This document shows, piece after piece, positions 26,980 through 36,688 of a stretch of 64,000 nucleotides of DNA; position 1 is the stretch's first letter; each line of letters begins with the position of its first letter. The notes below the pieces were generated by a model. The model ran no database searches. It had not been told where the DNA came from and was given only the letters and a program-made list of their open reading frames with translations. Position numbers and translations under genes: made by a program. The stretch is from an uncultured Latescibacterota bacterium (GTDB lineage: Bacteria; Latescibacterota; UBA2968; UBA8231). The DNA is taken from the NCBI GenBank assembly GCA_951813615.1, contig OX638377.1:434001-498000 (forward strand), given 5' to 3'.

Positions 26980-27768
26980 ATGCAATACAGTTATATGGTA
27001 ATCGACTTTGCGGATCTCGGGGGCGATTTTGCCGCTGGGTTGGACTTCATTCGGGACTGCGGGTACGAGGGCGTTGAGTTGAATCTGACGCCTGCGGTGC
27101 TTGGTCAATTAGACGCGATTGAGCGCGCGGTGGAGGCGTGCGGCTTGGTGGTGCCGTCGCTTTTGACTGGGGCCGCCTATGCCGAGGGGCTGTGCTTGAG
27201 TGTGGCCGACTCGCATCGGCGCGCTGGTGCTGTCGCTAGGCTGCGGGAGTACTTGCCGATTGCTCAGCGTTTCAACGCCATCCTCGTGGTCGGGCTTTTG
27301 CAGGGCTTGCGCGCGGACGAGCCGGATGCCGAGGTGGCCAACGAGCGCATTGCGGCTGGCCTGCGCGAAGTGGGCTTGGCCGCGCAAGACGTGGGTGTGG
27401 ACTTGGTCGTCGAGCCGATCAATCACCTGCAAGTGGGGTTTAACAATTCCGTCGGCGAAGTGCGCGCCCTGATTGAGCGCGTTGGCGTGCCAGCTTTTAG
27501 GCCGATGGTCGATACGATCCACATGAACATTGAAGAAAAGTCGTTGACCCAGCCCATTTTCGACTGCGGCGACGCGCTGCGGCACGTCCACTTGTGCGAG
27601 AGCAACGGCGGCGTGCTGGGCAGCGGCCACCTCGACTTCAAGGCCGTGCTCGCGGCCTTGGACGCCATTGGCTACGCGGGTTTCGCCTCGGTCAAGGTCT
27701 ATCGCCAAGCTAGCTTGCGCGAAGCTGCACCTGCGAGCTTGGCGCACTTGCGCGGGCTAGCCGGCTAG
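26980..27768 (+). CDS. sugar phosphate isomerase/epimerase-like TIM barrel
   Basis: 262 residues from ATG 26980 (TTGGAGA upstream). Xylose isomerase-like AP_endonuc_2 fold: DCGYEGVELN, VEPINHLQVGFNNS, PMVDTIHMNIEE and HVHLCESNGGVLGSGH carry the Glu/Asp/His metal ligands of this superfamily. Likely isomerises or epimerises a keto-sugar. Divergent from the aldo/keto reductase operon. Its end overlaps the FluC gene by four bases. Confidence 0.8.
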   Translation: MQYSYMVIDFADLGGDFAAGLDFIRDCGYEGVELNLTPAVLGQLDAIERAVEACGLVVPSLLTGAAYAEGLCLSVADSHRRAGAVARLREYLPIAQRFNAILVVGLLQGLRADEPDAEVANERIAAGLREVGLAAQDVGVDLVVEPINHLQVGFNNSVGEVRALIERVGVPAFRPMVDTIHMNIEEKSLTQPIFDCGDALRHVHLCESNGGVLGSGHLDFKAVLAALDAIGYAGFASVKVYRQASLREAAPASLAHLRGLAG

Positions 27769-28130
27769 CGGGCCGCCCAATAGCCGACGAAGACGGCGGG
27801 AATGCCCAGCAGCAGTTGCAGGCCGATGTGGACTAAGGCGGCTGGCACCTGACCTGCGCGGAGTATTTGGGCGGTTTCGTAGGCCACGGATGAAAAAGTG
27901 GTGAAGCCGCCGAGGATGCCGACGAAGAGGAATAGGCGTAGTTGGGGACCTAGGTATTGACGCTCTTCGGCCAAGCCGCCCAAGAAGCCAATGACTAGGC
28001 AGCCGACTACGTTGACCACGAGGGTGGCGTAGAGCGGAGTGCCCAACAGGCGCTGGGTTCCCAAGGAGACCAAGTAGCGCAACACGGCTCCGATGAAGCC
28101 GCCGCAGCCTACCATTAGAATGCGATCCAT
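27765..28130 (-). CDS. crcB: fluoride channel FluC/CrcB
   Basis: 121 residues, four membrane helices. It carries the family marks GGFIGAVLRY near the start, TLVVNVVGC in helix 2 and GGFTTFSSVAYE in helix 3, where the Phe box and Na+-site residues lie. It exports F- passively and works as an antiparallel homodimer. No fluoride riboswitch motif was found in the 115 bases upstream. Confidence 0.92.
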   Translation of the reverse strand: MDRILMVGCGGFIGAVLRYLVSLGTQRLLGTPLYATLVVNVVGCLVIGFLGGLAEERQYLGPQLRLFLFVGILGGFTTFSSVAYETAQILRAGQVPAALVHIGLQLLLGIPAVFVGYWAAR

Positions 28131-28245
28131 GACGTGCTAACAACGGCATCGTCGTTTGTGCGGGCAAGCTGCGCTAGAAGTTAGCTGACAACGTGCGCCC
28201 CCTCTGCCGCCGAAGCCCCAGCTTTACTACGACCTTGCAAACGAT

Positions 28246-29853
28246 CTAGTCCGCAGCCTCGCACACCACGGCTATTTCCAGCTTTTCAACGACGAGTTGC
28301 GGCGCGTCGAGTGCCCGTCCCTGGGCGCTGATGCCGACCAGATTCGCGCCAGCCGCCAAGAGCGCCCCTTCGACCGGCCAGACCAACCAGCCATCGTCCA
28401 CGGTTGGCTGCTCCAGCACCGCATTGTTCAGTCGTATCTGCACGGTTCGTTCCACCCCTTGCGTCGCCGGGATATTGAAGAGTTCCCCGTCGGGATGACC
28501 GATGGTTGCCACTTGCACCGGCGGTAAGCGTTGAGCCTCGGGCAAGTCCGCTGCGCCTGGATCGGACAACAGGAGGCACAGTTCAGCCTCGGCGATTCGC
28601 TCGGTGGCTAGGTCGAGGCCCACGTGTATTTGCAGCAGGAGATCGGTGTGCCGGTCGTTGGACACGGCCGCGGGCAGTTGGGCCAGCATGTTGGTGTTGG
28701 CGTAGGCGTGCCTCGGGGTCGCCCAATCCTCGGGGTTGGGTATCACGGTGGGGCCGTGCCCGCCCCCGCGACGCTGGACCACGAAGCGATTGTCCTTGGC
28801 GTTGAGTGTTGCGACCTCGCCTAACTCTTGGTAGGCACGGCGATGGCTGGCCCAATCTTGGCCGGCGTACGGGGCGTCGGTTGCGTAGTTGAAGTTAAAG
28901 GTGTGGATGCCGTCCGCGCCTTGATGCCACCAATTGGCCGCTACTCCGCGCAGCACTTCGATGCCGGGATTTTGGTAGCCGTCCGTAGCGTGGTGATCGT
29001 CGATGGACGGATAGAGCTTGACCGGGGTGCCCGCGACCACGTGCCGGAAATCCGCCAAATCCACCTCAAAAGAGCGCACGCCGAGAGCCAATAAGTCGAT
29101 CAATTGTTCGCCGACCCAGCGCTCGACATCGATCCCATCGAAGCGGCAGCCAACGAGCGTCTCGGGGATGCGGGCGGCGAGGAGAAAGGACCGCCCGCGC
29201 CGCCCGCTCACGGCTAATGATAATTCCCGTAACTGGGCGATGAATTCAGTCAGCCGTTCGCGGTTGGGCCAGCCTTGGCCAGCGGGGAAGACGACCCCGC
29301 GGGCAAAATCCAATTCCATCCCGTCAAAAGGCCAGCGCTCGATTACCTCGCGCAAGTTGCGCAGGACGTAGTCGTGTACTTGGGGCAAGGCGAAATTCCA
29401 ATAGCCGTTGTCTGCGTGCGTACACCAAGGCGTGCGAAAGAGCCAGTCGGGATGGGCGACTTTCGCGGGGATGTGCGCAAACGGGCCGAGGTCGTTGTCT
29501 GAGCCGTTCATGCGATGCGAAAAGAAGCACTCTAGCCCACGGCGCTGGGTGGCCGCGAGGACTTGGCCGACGATGTCCGTCCCTTCGTCCGCCCACTTTT
29601 GATAGAGCGGATGGTCGTACAGTGGCAAGTGTTCGCTCGGGTAGGGCGCTTGATTCCCCTCGCCCCAGTTCCACCAAATGCTGTCGATCTGCGACCCGGG
29701 CGCGTCGGCAAACTCGAACAGATGCTCCACCAGGTCGGGCCGATCCGGGTTGCGACGATGCTGCACATTAATCGCAAAGGTCACGTCGAAATTGACTATG
29801 AGGCGGCGACGGCGAGCGATGGCCGCGAGGTGGGTAGGGGAGAGGGTGGGCAT
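28246..29853 (-). CDS. glycosidase-like TIM-barrel protein (GHL10-like)
   Basis: 535 residues, no signal peptide. The N-terminal ~330 residues look like a TIM barrel with aromatic-rich strands (SIWWNWGEG, FFSHRMNGSD, WNFALPQVHDYV) and a candidate acidic pair in FDGMELDFARG. A C-terminal beta-rich domain follows (~400-535). Similar proteins are annotated as family-10-like hypothetical glycosyl hydrolases. The gene starts four bases after a polysaccharide deacetylase stop, so both may act on the same glycan. Enzymatic activity is unproven. Confidence 0.55.
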   Translation of the reverse strand: MPTLSPTHLAAIARRRRLIVNFDVTFAINVQHRRNPDRPDLVEHLFEFADAPGSQIDSIWWNWGEGNQAPYPSEHLPLYDHPLYQKWADEGTDIVGQVLAATQRRGLECFFSHRMNGSDNDLGPFAHIPAKVAHPDWLFRTPWCTHADNGYWNFALPQVHDYVLRNLREVIERWPFDGMELDFARGVVFPAGQGWPNRERLTEFIAQLRELSLAVSGRRGRSFLLAARIPETLVGCRFDGIDVERWVGEQLIDLLALGVRSFEVDLADFRHVVAGTPVKLYPSIDDHHATDGYQNPGIEVLRGVAANWWHQGADGIHTFNFNYATDAPYAGQDWASHRRAYQELGEVATLNAKDNRFVVQRRGGGHGPTVIPNPEDWATPRHAYANTNMLAQLPAAVSNDRHTDLLLQIHVGLDLATERIAEAELCLLLSDPGAADLPEAQRLPPVQVATIGHPDGELFNIPATQGVERTVQIRLNNAVLEQPTVDDGWLVWPVEGALLAAGANLVGISAQGRALDAPQLVVEKLEIAVVCEAAD

Positions 29854-29857
29854 GGGG

Positions 29858-30769
29858 TTATAAGTCGTCTGGCGAGGCGTCGGGGATTTGGGATTTATGC
29901 GCTAGGGCGTGTTCGTACTGTTGGGTGCAGGAAATGAGAGGGAGGTTCTCCGTTTGTGCGCGGCGCAAGAGGAGGTCGAGTTGCTGTGCGCGGCGGTCGA
30001 TGCGATAGACGGACCAAGGGTGGAAGATGGGCAAGTAGTAAGGCAGGTTTGCCTGTTGCACGTAGTCGATGCCCGGGGCGTAGGCTTCGTACACGCCTTG
30101 GGCATCCACGGGCATGTGCGCCGGATAGGGCCAAGGGAATTGCGGCGGCCACAGCACCTTGCCCGGCTGCCCGGTGAGGATGTTGTCGTGCCAGGCGTGC
30201 GAGGGCATTTCGAGGAGGCCGGGGAAGCCCTCGCGGGTGTACCAGAAGGGTCGGTTGAGCGGCGCGGGCATGGTTCCGTCCGGTCCGGCTCCCACCGTGC
30301 GCATATAGCGATAGCCGGCTTCCCACATCACGTGGAGAATGCGCTCTTGGCCAATGAAGCCGCGAGTGTAGCCGCCGGGCGCGGTCAAGCCGATTACCGG
30401 GCGGGAAAAGACATCTTCGATCAGCTTTTTGGAATCGACTAACTCGCGTTGTAAGGCGGCGTTGTCATCGGCATCGGCTAAACCGATTAGGTCCTTGTGG
30501 GTGAACGAATGGCACTGGATGTCGAAAAGGGGGTCGTCGAGGATGGCGCGGAATTCGGGCGCGGCGCTCTGCAACAGCTCGGCGACGATGAAAAAGGAGG
30601 CGGGTGCCTGCCGCTCTATATGCACTTGGGCCACGGCCCGGACGCCGGCGATGCACTCGGCCAGCCGCTCTCCCTCGTAGCTGATCCGGCCTTGATAGCC
30701 CGGCCCGGTCGGCGCGTCCCACCAAGCGTACACAGCTTCAGTGTCGTAAGCAGATATGTAACAAGGCAT
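29858..30769 (-). CDS. polysaccharide deacetylase (NodB homology, CE4-like)
   Basis: 303 residues. Motif 1 appears as AYDTEAVYAW (Asp-Thr-Glu instead of the common TFDD) and motif 2 as CHSFTHKDL, giving the Asp-His-His metal triad of carbohydrate esterase 4 enzymes. Cytoplasmic-type N-terminus without signal peptide. Predicted to remove N- or O-acetyl groups from a sugar polymer or related amide. Operon with the glycosidase-like gene downstream. Confidence 0.75.
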   Translation of the reverse strand: MPCYISAYDTEAVYAWWDAPTGPGYQGRISYEGERLAECIAGVRAVAQVHIERQAPASFFIVAELLQSAAPEFRAILDDPLFDIQCHSFTHKDLIGLADADDNAALQRELVDSKKLIEDVFSRPVIGLTAPGGYTRGFIGQERILHVMWEAGYRYMRTVGAGPDGTMPAPLNRPFWYTREGFPGLLEMPSHAWHDNILTGQPGKVLWPPQFPWPYPAHMPVDAQGVYEAYAPGIDYVQQANLPYYLPIFHPWSVYRIDRRAQQLDLLLRRAQTENLPLISCTQQYEHALAHKSQIPDASPDDL

Positions 30770-30883
30770 GGGTTAGACCGTCTTTGGCGATGGGAGTGGG
30801 ATGGGGTAAGTTAAGACCGGCGGCGATGGATCGTCAATTTTTGCTACCAACGCAATCGCGCGTACGCGCCGAGGAGAACTACC

Positions 30884-32101
30884 GTGAAAATTACCGATGT
30901 TGACATCATTCCGGCGCACGTGCCGCTCGCCGCTCGCAACGACGAGCACGCCGTGCGCTTCCGCTCCATTGAGCAGCGCACCTTCTTCAAGGTGCAAACC
31001 GATAACGGCTTGGTGGGTTGGGGCGAGTACCGCTGCACGCCGCCGCCCGCGCAGAGCGTGGAGGGCCTCATTGGGCGCAGTCCCTTTGACTTTTTGGGCA
31101 GCGAGGTCCACCTTGGCTTGGCCGGGGCCTTGTACGACGTGATGGGCCAGTACCTCGAAGTGCCGGCCTACAAGCTGATGGGCCCCAAAGTGCGCGACCG
31201 CGTGCCCGTGGCGGCGTGGACGCGGCCCGCCGACCCCGAAGAGCTGAGCCGCGAAATCCGCCGCGCTGCCGACCAAGGCTACCGGCTGTTCAAGATGCAC
31301 ACTTGTCAGCACCACGACGTGTTTGAGCAAAACCGCGCGGTAGAGGATGTGGCACCACCCGGCTTCAAGATGCAGTACGACTTCAATTCCAACCGCACCT
31401 TGGCCACGGTGTTGCCTATCGTCAAACAGCTTGAAAAGTCGCCTGTAGTGGGCTATATCGAGGATCCCTTGGTGCTGAGCGATGTAGAAGGCTGGCGGCG
31501 GCTCCGCGCCCAATGCGGCGTGCCACTGGTCATGCACGTGCCACCGCTGGGTGGGTTGCAGGAGGTCGTACAGGGGATGGCCGATGCGTATATCGTGGCC
31601 GAGTACTGCGGCGGGTTTGGCGACGCGTTGGTGCGCGGCTTGGCCTATGGCAAAGCCAATATGCTGGTGGTGGTGCAGCTAACCGGGGGCACCTTGGCCA
31701 AGGCGTTGGCGCTGCACTTGGCGGCCGTGCTGCCCACGGCGGCCCACTCGATCAATCTCGACGACCAGTACGAGGAGGACGCGGCCCGTCAGCGCATTGA
31801 GATCGTCGAAGGCTGTTCGCCCGTGCCAGAGGGGCCGGGCCTCGGAGTGGAGGTGGACGAAGCGGTCATTGCGCGCTTGGCGCAGCGCGGCCCAGCGGAA
31901 ATCCCCCGGCACTTGGGCAAGCTGCGCCTGCCGGACGGACACGTGCTCTACACGGCCAGCATCCCGCCTATAGATGCGTTGACCGGCTTTGCCGAAGGGA
32001 CCATCCGGGGATTGTCTTTTGAGGTGTGGAACGACGATGGATCCGAGGAATTCGCGCGCATGTACGGGCGGGTGGAAGAGGAGGGGTCGGTGTTGGAGTG
32101 A
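30884..32101 (+). CDS. mandelate racemase/muconate lactonizing enzyme family protein
   Basis: 405 residues from GTG 30884 with GAGGAGAA upstream. Enolase-superfamily layout: N-terminal capping domain, then barrel with FKMHTC after strand 2, Asp ligand in MQYDFN and Glu ligand in YIEDPL. The third ligand position reads VMHVPPLGG with no acid, which is atypical. Sugar-acid dehydratases dominate this family; substrate here unknown. A broken second copy of its 3' end lies at 36690. Its stop overlaps the next start (GTGA). Confidence 0.8.
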   Translation: MKITDVDIIPAHVPLAARNDEHAVRFRSIEQRTFFKVQTDNGLVGWGEYRCTPPPAQSVEGLIGRSPFDFLGSEVHLGLAGALYDVMGQYLEVPAYKLMGPKVRDRVPVAAWTRPADPEELSREIRRAADQGYRLFKMHTCQHHDVFEQNRAVEDVAPPGFKMQYDFNSNRTLATVLPIVKQLEKSPVVGYIEDPLVLSDVEGWRRLRAQCGVPLVMHVPPLGGLQEVVQGMADAYIVAEYCGGFGDALVRGLAYGKANMLVVVQLTGGTLAKALALHLAAVLPTAAHSINLDDQYEEDAARQRIEIVEGCSPVPEGPGLGVEVDEAVIARLAQRGPAEIPRHLGKLRLPDGHVLYTASIPPIDALTGFAEGTIRGLSFEVWNDDGSEEFARMYGRVEEEGSVLE

Positions 32102-33540
32102 CGGACTGGCGCAAGCGATTGTACTTCTCCCTAAGTCGGCCGGTCATGCTGCTAAGCGCGTATTTGCTGTTCATTGTTTTAGCCCCCCGGGCCGTCCTAG
32201 CCCAAACCCCGTACGGCCTGCAAGAAAGGGTGCCGAACCATTCTTTGCTCATCGCTCCGGTCGAGGGACGAGTGCCCCAGACCGTCTCCGAGTCGGGCCT
32301 GTTTAGCCATGAGGCGGCCCAGACCCCGGCTCCAGGACTCATTCCCTACGGGGTCAATTCAGTGTTGTGGTCCGACGGGACGGCTAAGACCCGCTTTATC
32401 GCTCTACCCGGGCAAAGCCAGATTGAGTTTTCCGCCTCGGGCGTGTGGAAATTTCCCCCCAACGCAGTGGTGGTGAAGAATTTCTACATAGAGTTGGAAA
32501 AGAGTAATTTGGCCAGTCGGCATATTGTCGAGACGCGCTTTTTGGTCAAGCGCGGCCCAACCGATGCATGGGACGGCTTTAGCTATATGTGGAATCTGGA
32601 GGGCGAGGACGCGGTATTGCTCGAAGAGGCGGCGACCCAGTCCTATCTCATCGCCGATCCGGAAGCCGCAGACGGCTTCCGCGAATACGTGCATTTCTAT
32701 CCCGGACCCGAAGATTGCGCCTTGTGCCATACCGGACCGGCTGGCTACGTCTTGGGGCTCAATACGGCCCAGATGAATCGCTCGTACGACTACGGCGGCA
32801 TTGTAGATAACCAATTACGCACCCTAAATCACATTGGTCTGTTTACTGAGGACATCGGCGAAAATTACGACGGCTTCCCCCAGTGGGCCGACCCCACCGA
32901 TGCAAGCCTACCGCTGGCCGACCGCAGTCGCGCCTATCTGGCGGCTAACTGCGCTCACTGCCATCGCCCCAATGTGGTCAGCAGCTCGACCATCGATCTG
33001 CGGTACGACACCCCCTTAGAGGAGACCAATACCCTAAACTGGGTGCCATCCTTGGGTGCTCTGGGTACTGAAGAAGGGGTTATCATCGCCCCGGGCGACC
33101 CGGACAACTCCACTCTGTACCTGCGCCTACTCACCTTTTCCTCCAATCGCATGCCGCCGGTGGCCTCTACCTTAGTTGATTGGGAAGGTAGCGATCTCAT
33201 CCGCCGCTGGATCGCCAGTATGGATCAGCCTACTGCCGTACAAGGACTGGCGATTGTACCAGAAGAAGCTAGCTTAGCGCAGAACTTTCCCAATCCCTTC
33301 AATGCCCATACTTCCATCGTCTATAAGGTTGGCGAGACCGGCCCAGTGGAATTGGCCCTATACGATGCGGTGGGCCAGAAAGTGCGCACCTTAGTACAGG
33401 CCGAGCAGGCACCGGGGTCTTATACTGTGCATTGGGATGGTCGGACAGAAAACGGCGACTTGGCCGCTAGCGGCACGTACCTCTATCGCTTGCGAATGGG
33501 GGACTACTCGGCAGCCCGGCAGTTGGTGCTGGTGCGCTAG
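32098..33540 (+). CDS. secreted di-heme cytochrome c-like protein with C-terminal sorting domain
   Basis: 480 residues from GTG 32098, overlapping the previous stop. Signal peptide ends near VLAQTP. Two heme-binding CxxCH motifs, CALCH (~207) and CAHCH (~284), and the surrounding sequence match the SO2930-type di-heme cytochrome family. Residues ~395-480 form a T9SS type A-like Ig tail (NFPNPFNAHTSI, VHWDGRTENGDLAASGTYLY). Likely an exported electron carrier working with the PQQ-type dehydrogenase encoded 30 bases downstream. Confidence 0.78.
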   Translation: MTDWRKRLYFSLSRPVMLLSAYLLFIVLAPRAVLAQTPYGLQERVPNHSLLIAPVEGRVPQTVSESGLFSHEAAQTPAPGLIPYGVNSVLWSDGTAKTRFIALPGQSQIEFSASGVWKFPPNAVVVKNFYIELEKSNLASRHIVETRFLVKRGPTDAWDGFSYMWNLEGEDAVLLEEAATQSYLIADPEAADGFREYVHFYPGPEDCALCHTGPAGYVLGLNTAQMNRSYDYGGIVDNQLRTLNHIGLFTEDIGENYDGFPQWADPTDASLPLADRSRAYLAANCAHCHRPNVVSSSTIDLRYDTPLEETNTLNWVPSLGALGTEEGVIIAPGDPDNSTLYLRLLTFSSNRMPPVASTLVDWEGSDLIRRWIASMDQPTAVQGLAIVPEEASLAQNFPNPFNAHTSIVYKVGETGPVELALYDAVGQKVRTLVQAEQAPGSYTVHWDGRTENGDLAASGTYLYRLRMGDYSAARQLVLVR

Positions 33541-33570
33541 CATTCAATTCATCTGCGAGGAGCGTTCACA

Positions 33571-35538
33571 TTGCGAAAAATTATCGGGATATTTCTAATC
33601 GGCTGGACTTTAGGCACTGTCGGTGCCGATCCCCGGCCCCTGCACGACGATGTTCAAGTCCGCCACTTGCTCGATGTGAGTCGGCGGACCATGCGCATTG
33701 CCAAGGACCCGCGCGACAACAGCCTGTACACCCTCACGGCTACGGGCACTATTTACCGCATTCAGATCAAGGGTGAAGACGAGCGCGTTGGCGAGACCAT
33801 TGCCCGAGGGGTGCGCAACGCCGAGGGAGCGTGGACTTGGACCCAGTTCCGTCCCATGGAGGAGGTGCCCGAAGGGGTGCCAATCGATGAAATCCGCGCT
33901 GCAGCCGAGGGTGCTGCAACCCGGGCGACCGACCCGATCGAAAATAAAATCCACGTCCTCGATACGCGCAACAACCGCATCATCACCCCGCCGAACACAG
34001 AGGTAGCCAATTTGGACGACTATGGCATCGCCTTCCCTCGGGCTATCTATTTCGATGCCGAGGGTGCCCTGTACGTGGTGCTCGATGTGGAGGCGGCCAA
34101 TGCCTCGGGCGAAGAGCGGATTGCTACTTCCGCGGACCACAAGCTCAACGATACCCAGGGCTTTGACATTGCGGCGGACGGCACGTTCTACATTGGCGGC
34201 AACAGCGGTAACACGGTCATCAATGTAGTGCGTGGGGTGCGCGACGGAGAGAACATTGAGTGGACTACGGTGGCCCGCACTGAGCGCATTCCTCCCGGCA
34301 CCAAGAACCATCCCCATCCGGCCATTGTCCTCAGCCCGGACAATCGCTTTGTGTACATCAATTCGGGATCCCGCACCGACCACGGTGAGCTGTCTGAGGA
34401 TGGGGCTTTTGCCGGGGCGCGCGAGTTGCCTCTGTCGTCGGCCATTTTGCGGGTGCCGGCGGATGGCGAGGGGCTTTTGATTCCGGCCGACGAGGAAGCG
34501 CTGCAGGCTTCGGGCTACTTGTATGCCGATGGGTTCCGCAATGCCTTTGACATGGCCTTTGCCGCCAACGGCGATCTGTTTGCCGCGGACAATGGCCCGG
34601 ACAGCGATATGGCCGACGAGGTCTGCTGGGTGCGGCAGGGGCTGCACTATGGCTTTCCTTGGCGCATGGGGGCAATGGACACAGCCCAGCGCTTTCCCGA
34701 CTACGACCCGGCCGCGGACTTGCTCCTGCTGACTCGATCCGACGCTAGGGATCGCGGCCTATTTTACAACGATCCGACTTACCCGCCCCCGCCAGTGGAC
34801 CGTTTTGCCGATCCGGTCCTCAATCTAGGGCCCGACGCCGACCGCTACCGCGACCCGAGCACGGGCGAGGTGCGCGACGCCAGTGACGAGGGCGGAGCAG
34901 CCTATACTCTTACGCCGCATAGTTCGCCGTTGGGGCTGGTCTTTGACGTAGAAGAGGTTTTAGCACCCGAGTTTCGCGGCGACGGCTTTGTGTTGCGCAT
35001 CGGCGGGGACTGCTGCAACCTGATCAACCCCTTCGACGACCCAGACGAGGACCTCATCCACATGGACTTGGAGAAGGTGGGAGATAACTATCAGGCGCGT
35101 ATGACCCGGATCGTCGAGGGTTTCAGTGGCCCTATTGACGCCGAGATCATCGGCAACAAAATCTACGTGATCGAGTGGAGTGGCGGTCGCGGCTTGTGGG
35201 AGATTATCCTGCCCGGTAGTTCGGCCACTGCTGTGGAAGAAGAAGGTGGCAGTGTGCCCGCCGGGTACGCGCTGGCGCAGAATTATCCCAACCCCTTCAA
35301 CGCTAACACGACCATCGCCTACGAGGTGGGCGGCGAAGGGTTAGTGGAACTGACCGTTTACAATGCCGCCGGACAGAAGATCCGCGATTTAGTGCAGGAC
35401 TGGTTGGCAGCGGGACGCTACGAGGTGCAGTGGGACGGGCGCGATGACCGTGGCCGAGCCGTGGCCAGCGGCACCTATATATACCAGCTTACCGCGGGCA
35501 AATACCAAGAGAGTCGGTCGCTGATGTTGTTGAAGTAA
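33571..35538 (+). CDS. PQQ-type (glucose/sorbosone dehydrogenase-like) beta-propeller with C-terminal sorting domain
   Basis: 655 residues from TTG 33571 with GCGAGGAG upstream; signal peptide RKIIGIFLIGWTLGTVGA. The propeller of soluble glucose dehydrogenase type is indicated by HPHPAIVLSPDNRFVYIN, YADGFRNAFDMAFAANG and AADNGPDSD. The last ~90 residues repeat the neighbour's T9SS-like tail (NYPNPFNANTTIAYEVGG, VQWDGRDDRGRAVASGTYIY). A surface-attached sugar or alcohol dehydrogenase passing electrons to the di-heme protein is the natural reading; PQQ use is inferred from the fold. Confidence 0.78.
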   Translation: MRKIIGIFLIGWTLGTVGADPRPLHDDVQVRHLLDVSRRTMRIAKDPRDNSLYTLTATGTIYRIQIKGEDERVGETIARGVRNAEGAWTWTQFRPMEEVPEGVPIDEIRAAAEGAATRATDPIENKIHVLDTRNNRIITPPNTEVANLDDYGIAFPRAIYFDAEGALYVVLDVEAANASGEERIATSADHKLNDTQGFDIAADGTFYIGGNSGNTVINVVRGVRDGENIEWTTVARTERIPPGTKNHPHPAIVLSPDNRFVYINSGSRTDHGELSEDGAFAGARELPLSSAILRVPADGEGLLIPADEEALQASGYLYADGFRNAFDMAFAANGDLFAADNGPDSDMADEVCWVRQGLHYGFPWRMGAMDTAQRFPDYDPAADLLLLTRSDARDRGLFYNDPTYPPPPVDRFADPVLNLGPDADRYRDPSTGEVRDASDEGGAAYTLTPHSSPLGLVFDVEEVLAPEFRGDGFVLRIGGDCCNLINPFDDPDEDLIHMDLEKVGDNYQARMTRIVEGFSGPIDAEIIGNKIYVIEWSGGRGLWEIILPGSSATAVEEEGGSVPAGYALAQNYPNPFNANTTIAYEVGGEGLVELTVYNAAGQKIRDLVQDWLAAGRYEVQWDGRDDRGRAVASGTYIYQLTAGKYQESRSLMLLK

Positions 35539-35577
35539 TTTCTGCGGATCTATCTGTGTAGTGTCTAACGAGGTAGG

Positions 35578-36678
35578 CTACCGCCCCAGGAGCCGTTTCA
35601 TGTTGCCGCCGAGGATCGCCGCCATTTCGGATTCGCCGAGGAACGGGCAGTAGCGTCGCACGTAGTCGAGGCTCTGGCGGTAGGTCCAGTGTAGCAGCAC
35701 TATGGGTATGTCCGTTCCCCAAAGGATGCGATCGGCACCGATGCGTTCGACCATCTTCTCTAAGACGGGCCGCATCTGTGGCATGGGGTAGTCCCAGCGC
35801 GACTGGAGGAACACGGCGAAGAGGATTTGGATGTGGAAGCGCGGATGGCCGATCGGCGCGGCCTCGTAGACCTCGTCGGGCACGTGGAGCCGGTCGCCGT
35901 CGGCAAACATCCGCCAGGGAAAGCCGTGGGTCATGACCACATCGACGTCGGGGAAGCGGTCCATATAGGTGCGCAGAGCATGCAACTCGTCGAGGTAGGC
36001 GGCGGGCGAGTTGGTTGCGCCGAGGGTGAAGAATACGGGGATTTCCAACTCGGCCACAGCCGCCCACAAAGGATCGAAGTCGGGGCCAGTCCACTCGGGG
36101 GAGAGGTCGTAGAGGGGCCGGTGAAAGGGCATGAACTGCAGGCCCGACAGGCCGTGGTCGCGAATTGCCCGTTGCAGCTTGGCGACGGCGGCGTCCGTCC
36201 GGCTGGGGAACCACCATTCGGGCACGTGAGCTAGGCCTTGGATGCGCTCCGGGTGGCGCTGGCAGCAGTCGGCGATGTAGTCGTCGCCAAGACCCATGTA
36301 CGGGGTGCGGTGCAGGAGGGTCCGATCGATGCCGGCGTAGTTCATCTCCGCCACTAGGCTGTCGGCGGGGAAGGCGAAGTCCACCGTCCACGGCGGCAGG
36401 GCCTGCTTCACGTAGTCCTCGCCTTCGACCGTCCACTCGACGAGGCCGTGGTCTCCGGTGCGGAAGGCGGCGTCCCGCAGGCCATCGAAACGCCAGGGGC
36501 GATCGGGATCATAGAGACCCGTGGAGTCGGCCGGGGCGCGGTCGGTGCGCCGCCAGCAGGGTTGCTGCCGGGCTTGGGCCATGAATAGCTGCAGGTGCCG
36601 CCAGAACTCGGCGGGGTCGGTAAAGCCCCCGTTGCGGCTTGGCGGTGGGAAGCAATAGGCGTGTCCGTCGTAGATCAT
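35578..36678 (-). CDS. amidohydrolase 2-type hydrolase
   Basis: 366 residues from ATG 36678 with AAGGAC upstream; longer in-frame extension reads through a gene scar and is rejected. The first metal motif is reduced to DGHAYCF (HxY), but ILWGTDIPIVLLHW supplies the terminal Asp, and VMTHGFPW the middle His. Belongs to the ACMSD-like Amidohydro_2 family; substrate unknown. Convergent with the PQQ-type dehydrogenase gene. Confidence 0.72.
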   Translation of the reverse strand: MIYDGHAYCFPPPSRNGGFTDPAEFWRHLQLFMAQARQQPCWRRTDRAPADSTGLYDPDRPWRFDGLRDAAFRTGDHGLVEWTVEGEDYVKQALPPWTVDFAFPADSLVAEMNYAGIDRTLLHRTPYMGLGDDYIADCCQRHPERIQGLAHVPEWWFPSRTDAAVAKLQRAIRDHGLSGLQFMPFHRPLYDLSPEWTGPDFDPLWAAVAELEIPVFFTLGATNSPAAYLDELHALRTYMDRFPDVDVVMTHGFPWRMFADGDRLHVPDEVYEAAPIGHPRFHIQILFAVFLQSRWDYPMPQMRPVLEKMVERIGADRILWGTDIPIVLLHWTYRQSLDYVRRYCPFLGESEMAAILGGNMKRLLGR

Positions 36679-36688
36679 GGTGTCGTCC

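Noticed and set aside
28131..28245. fluoride riboswitch upstream of crcB
   Set aside because: I looked on the minus strand for the conserved crcB-motif pseudoknot elements and did not find them.
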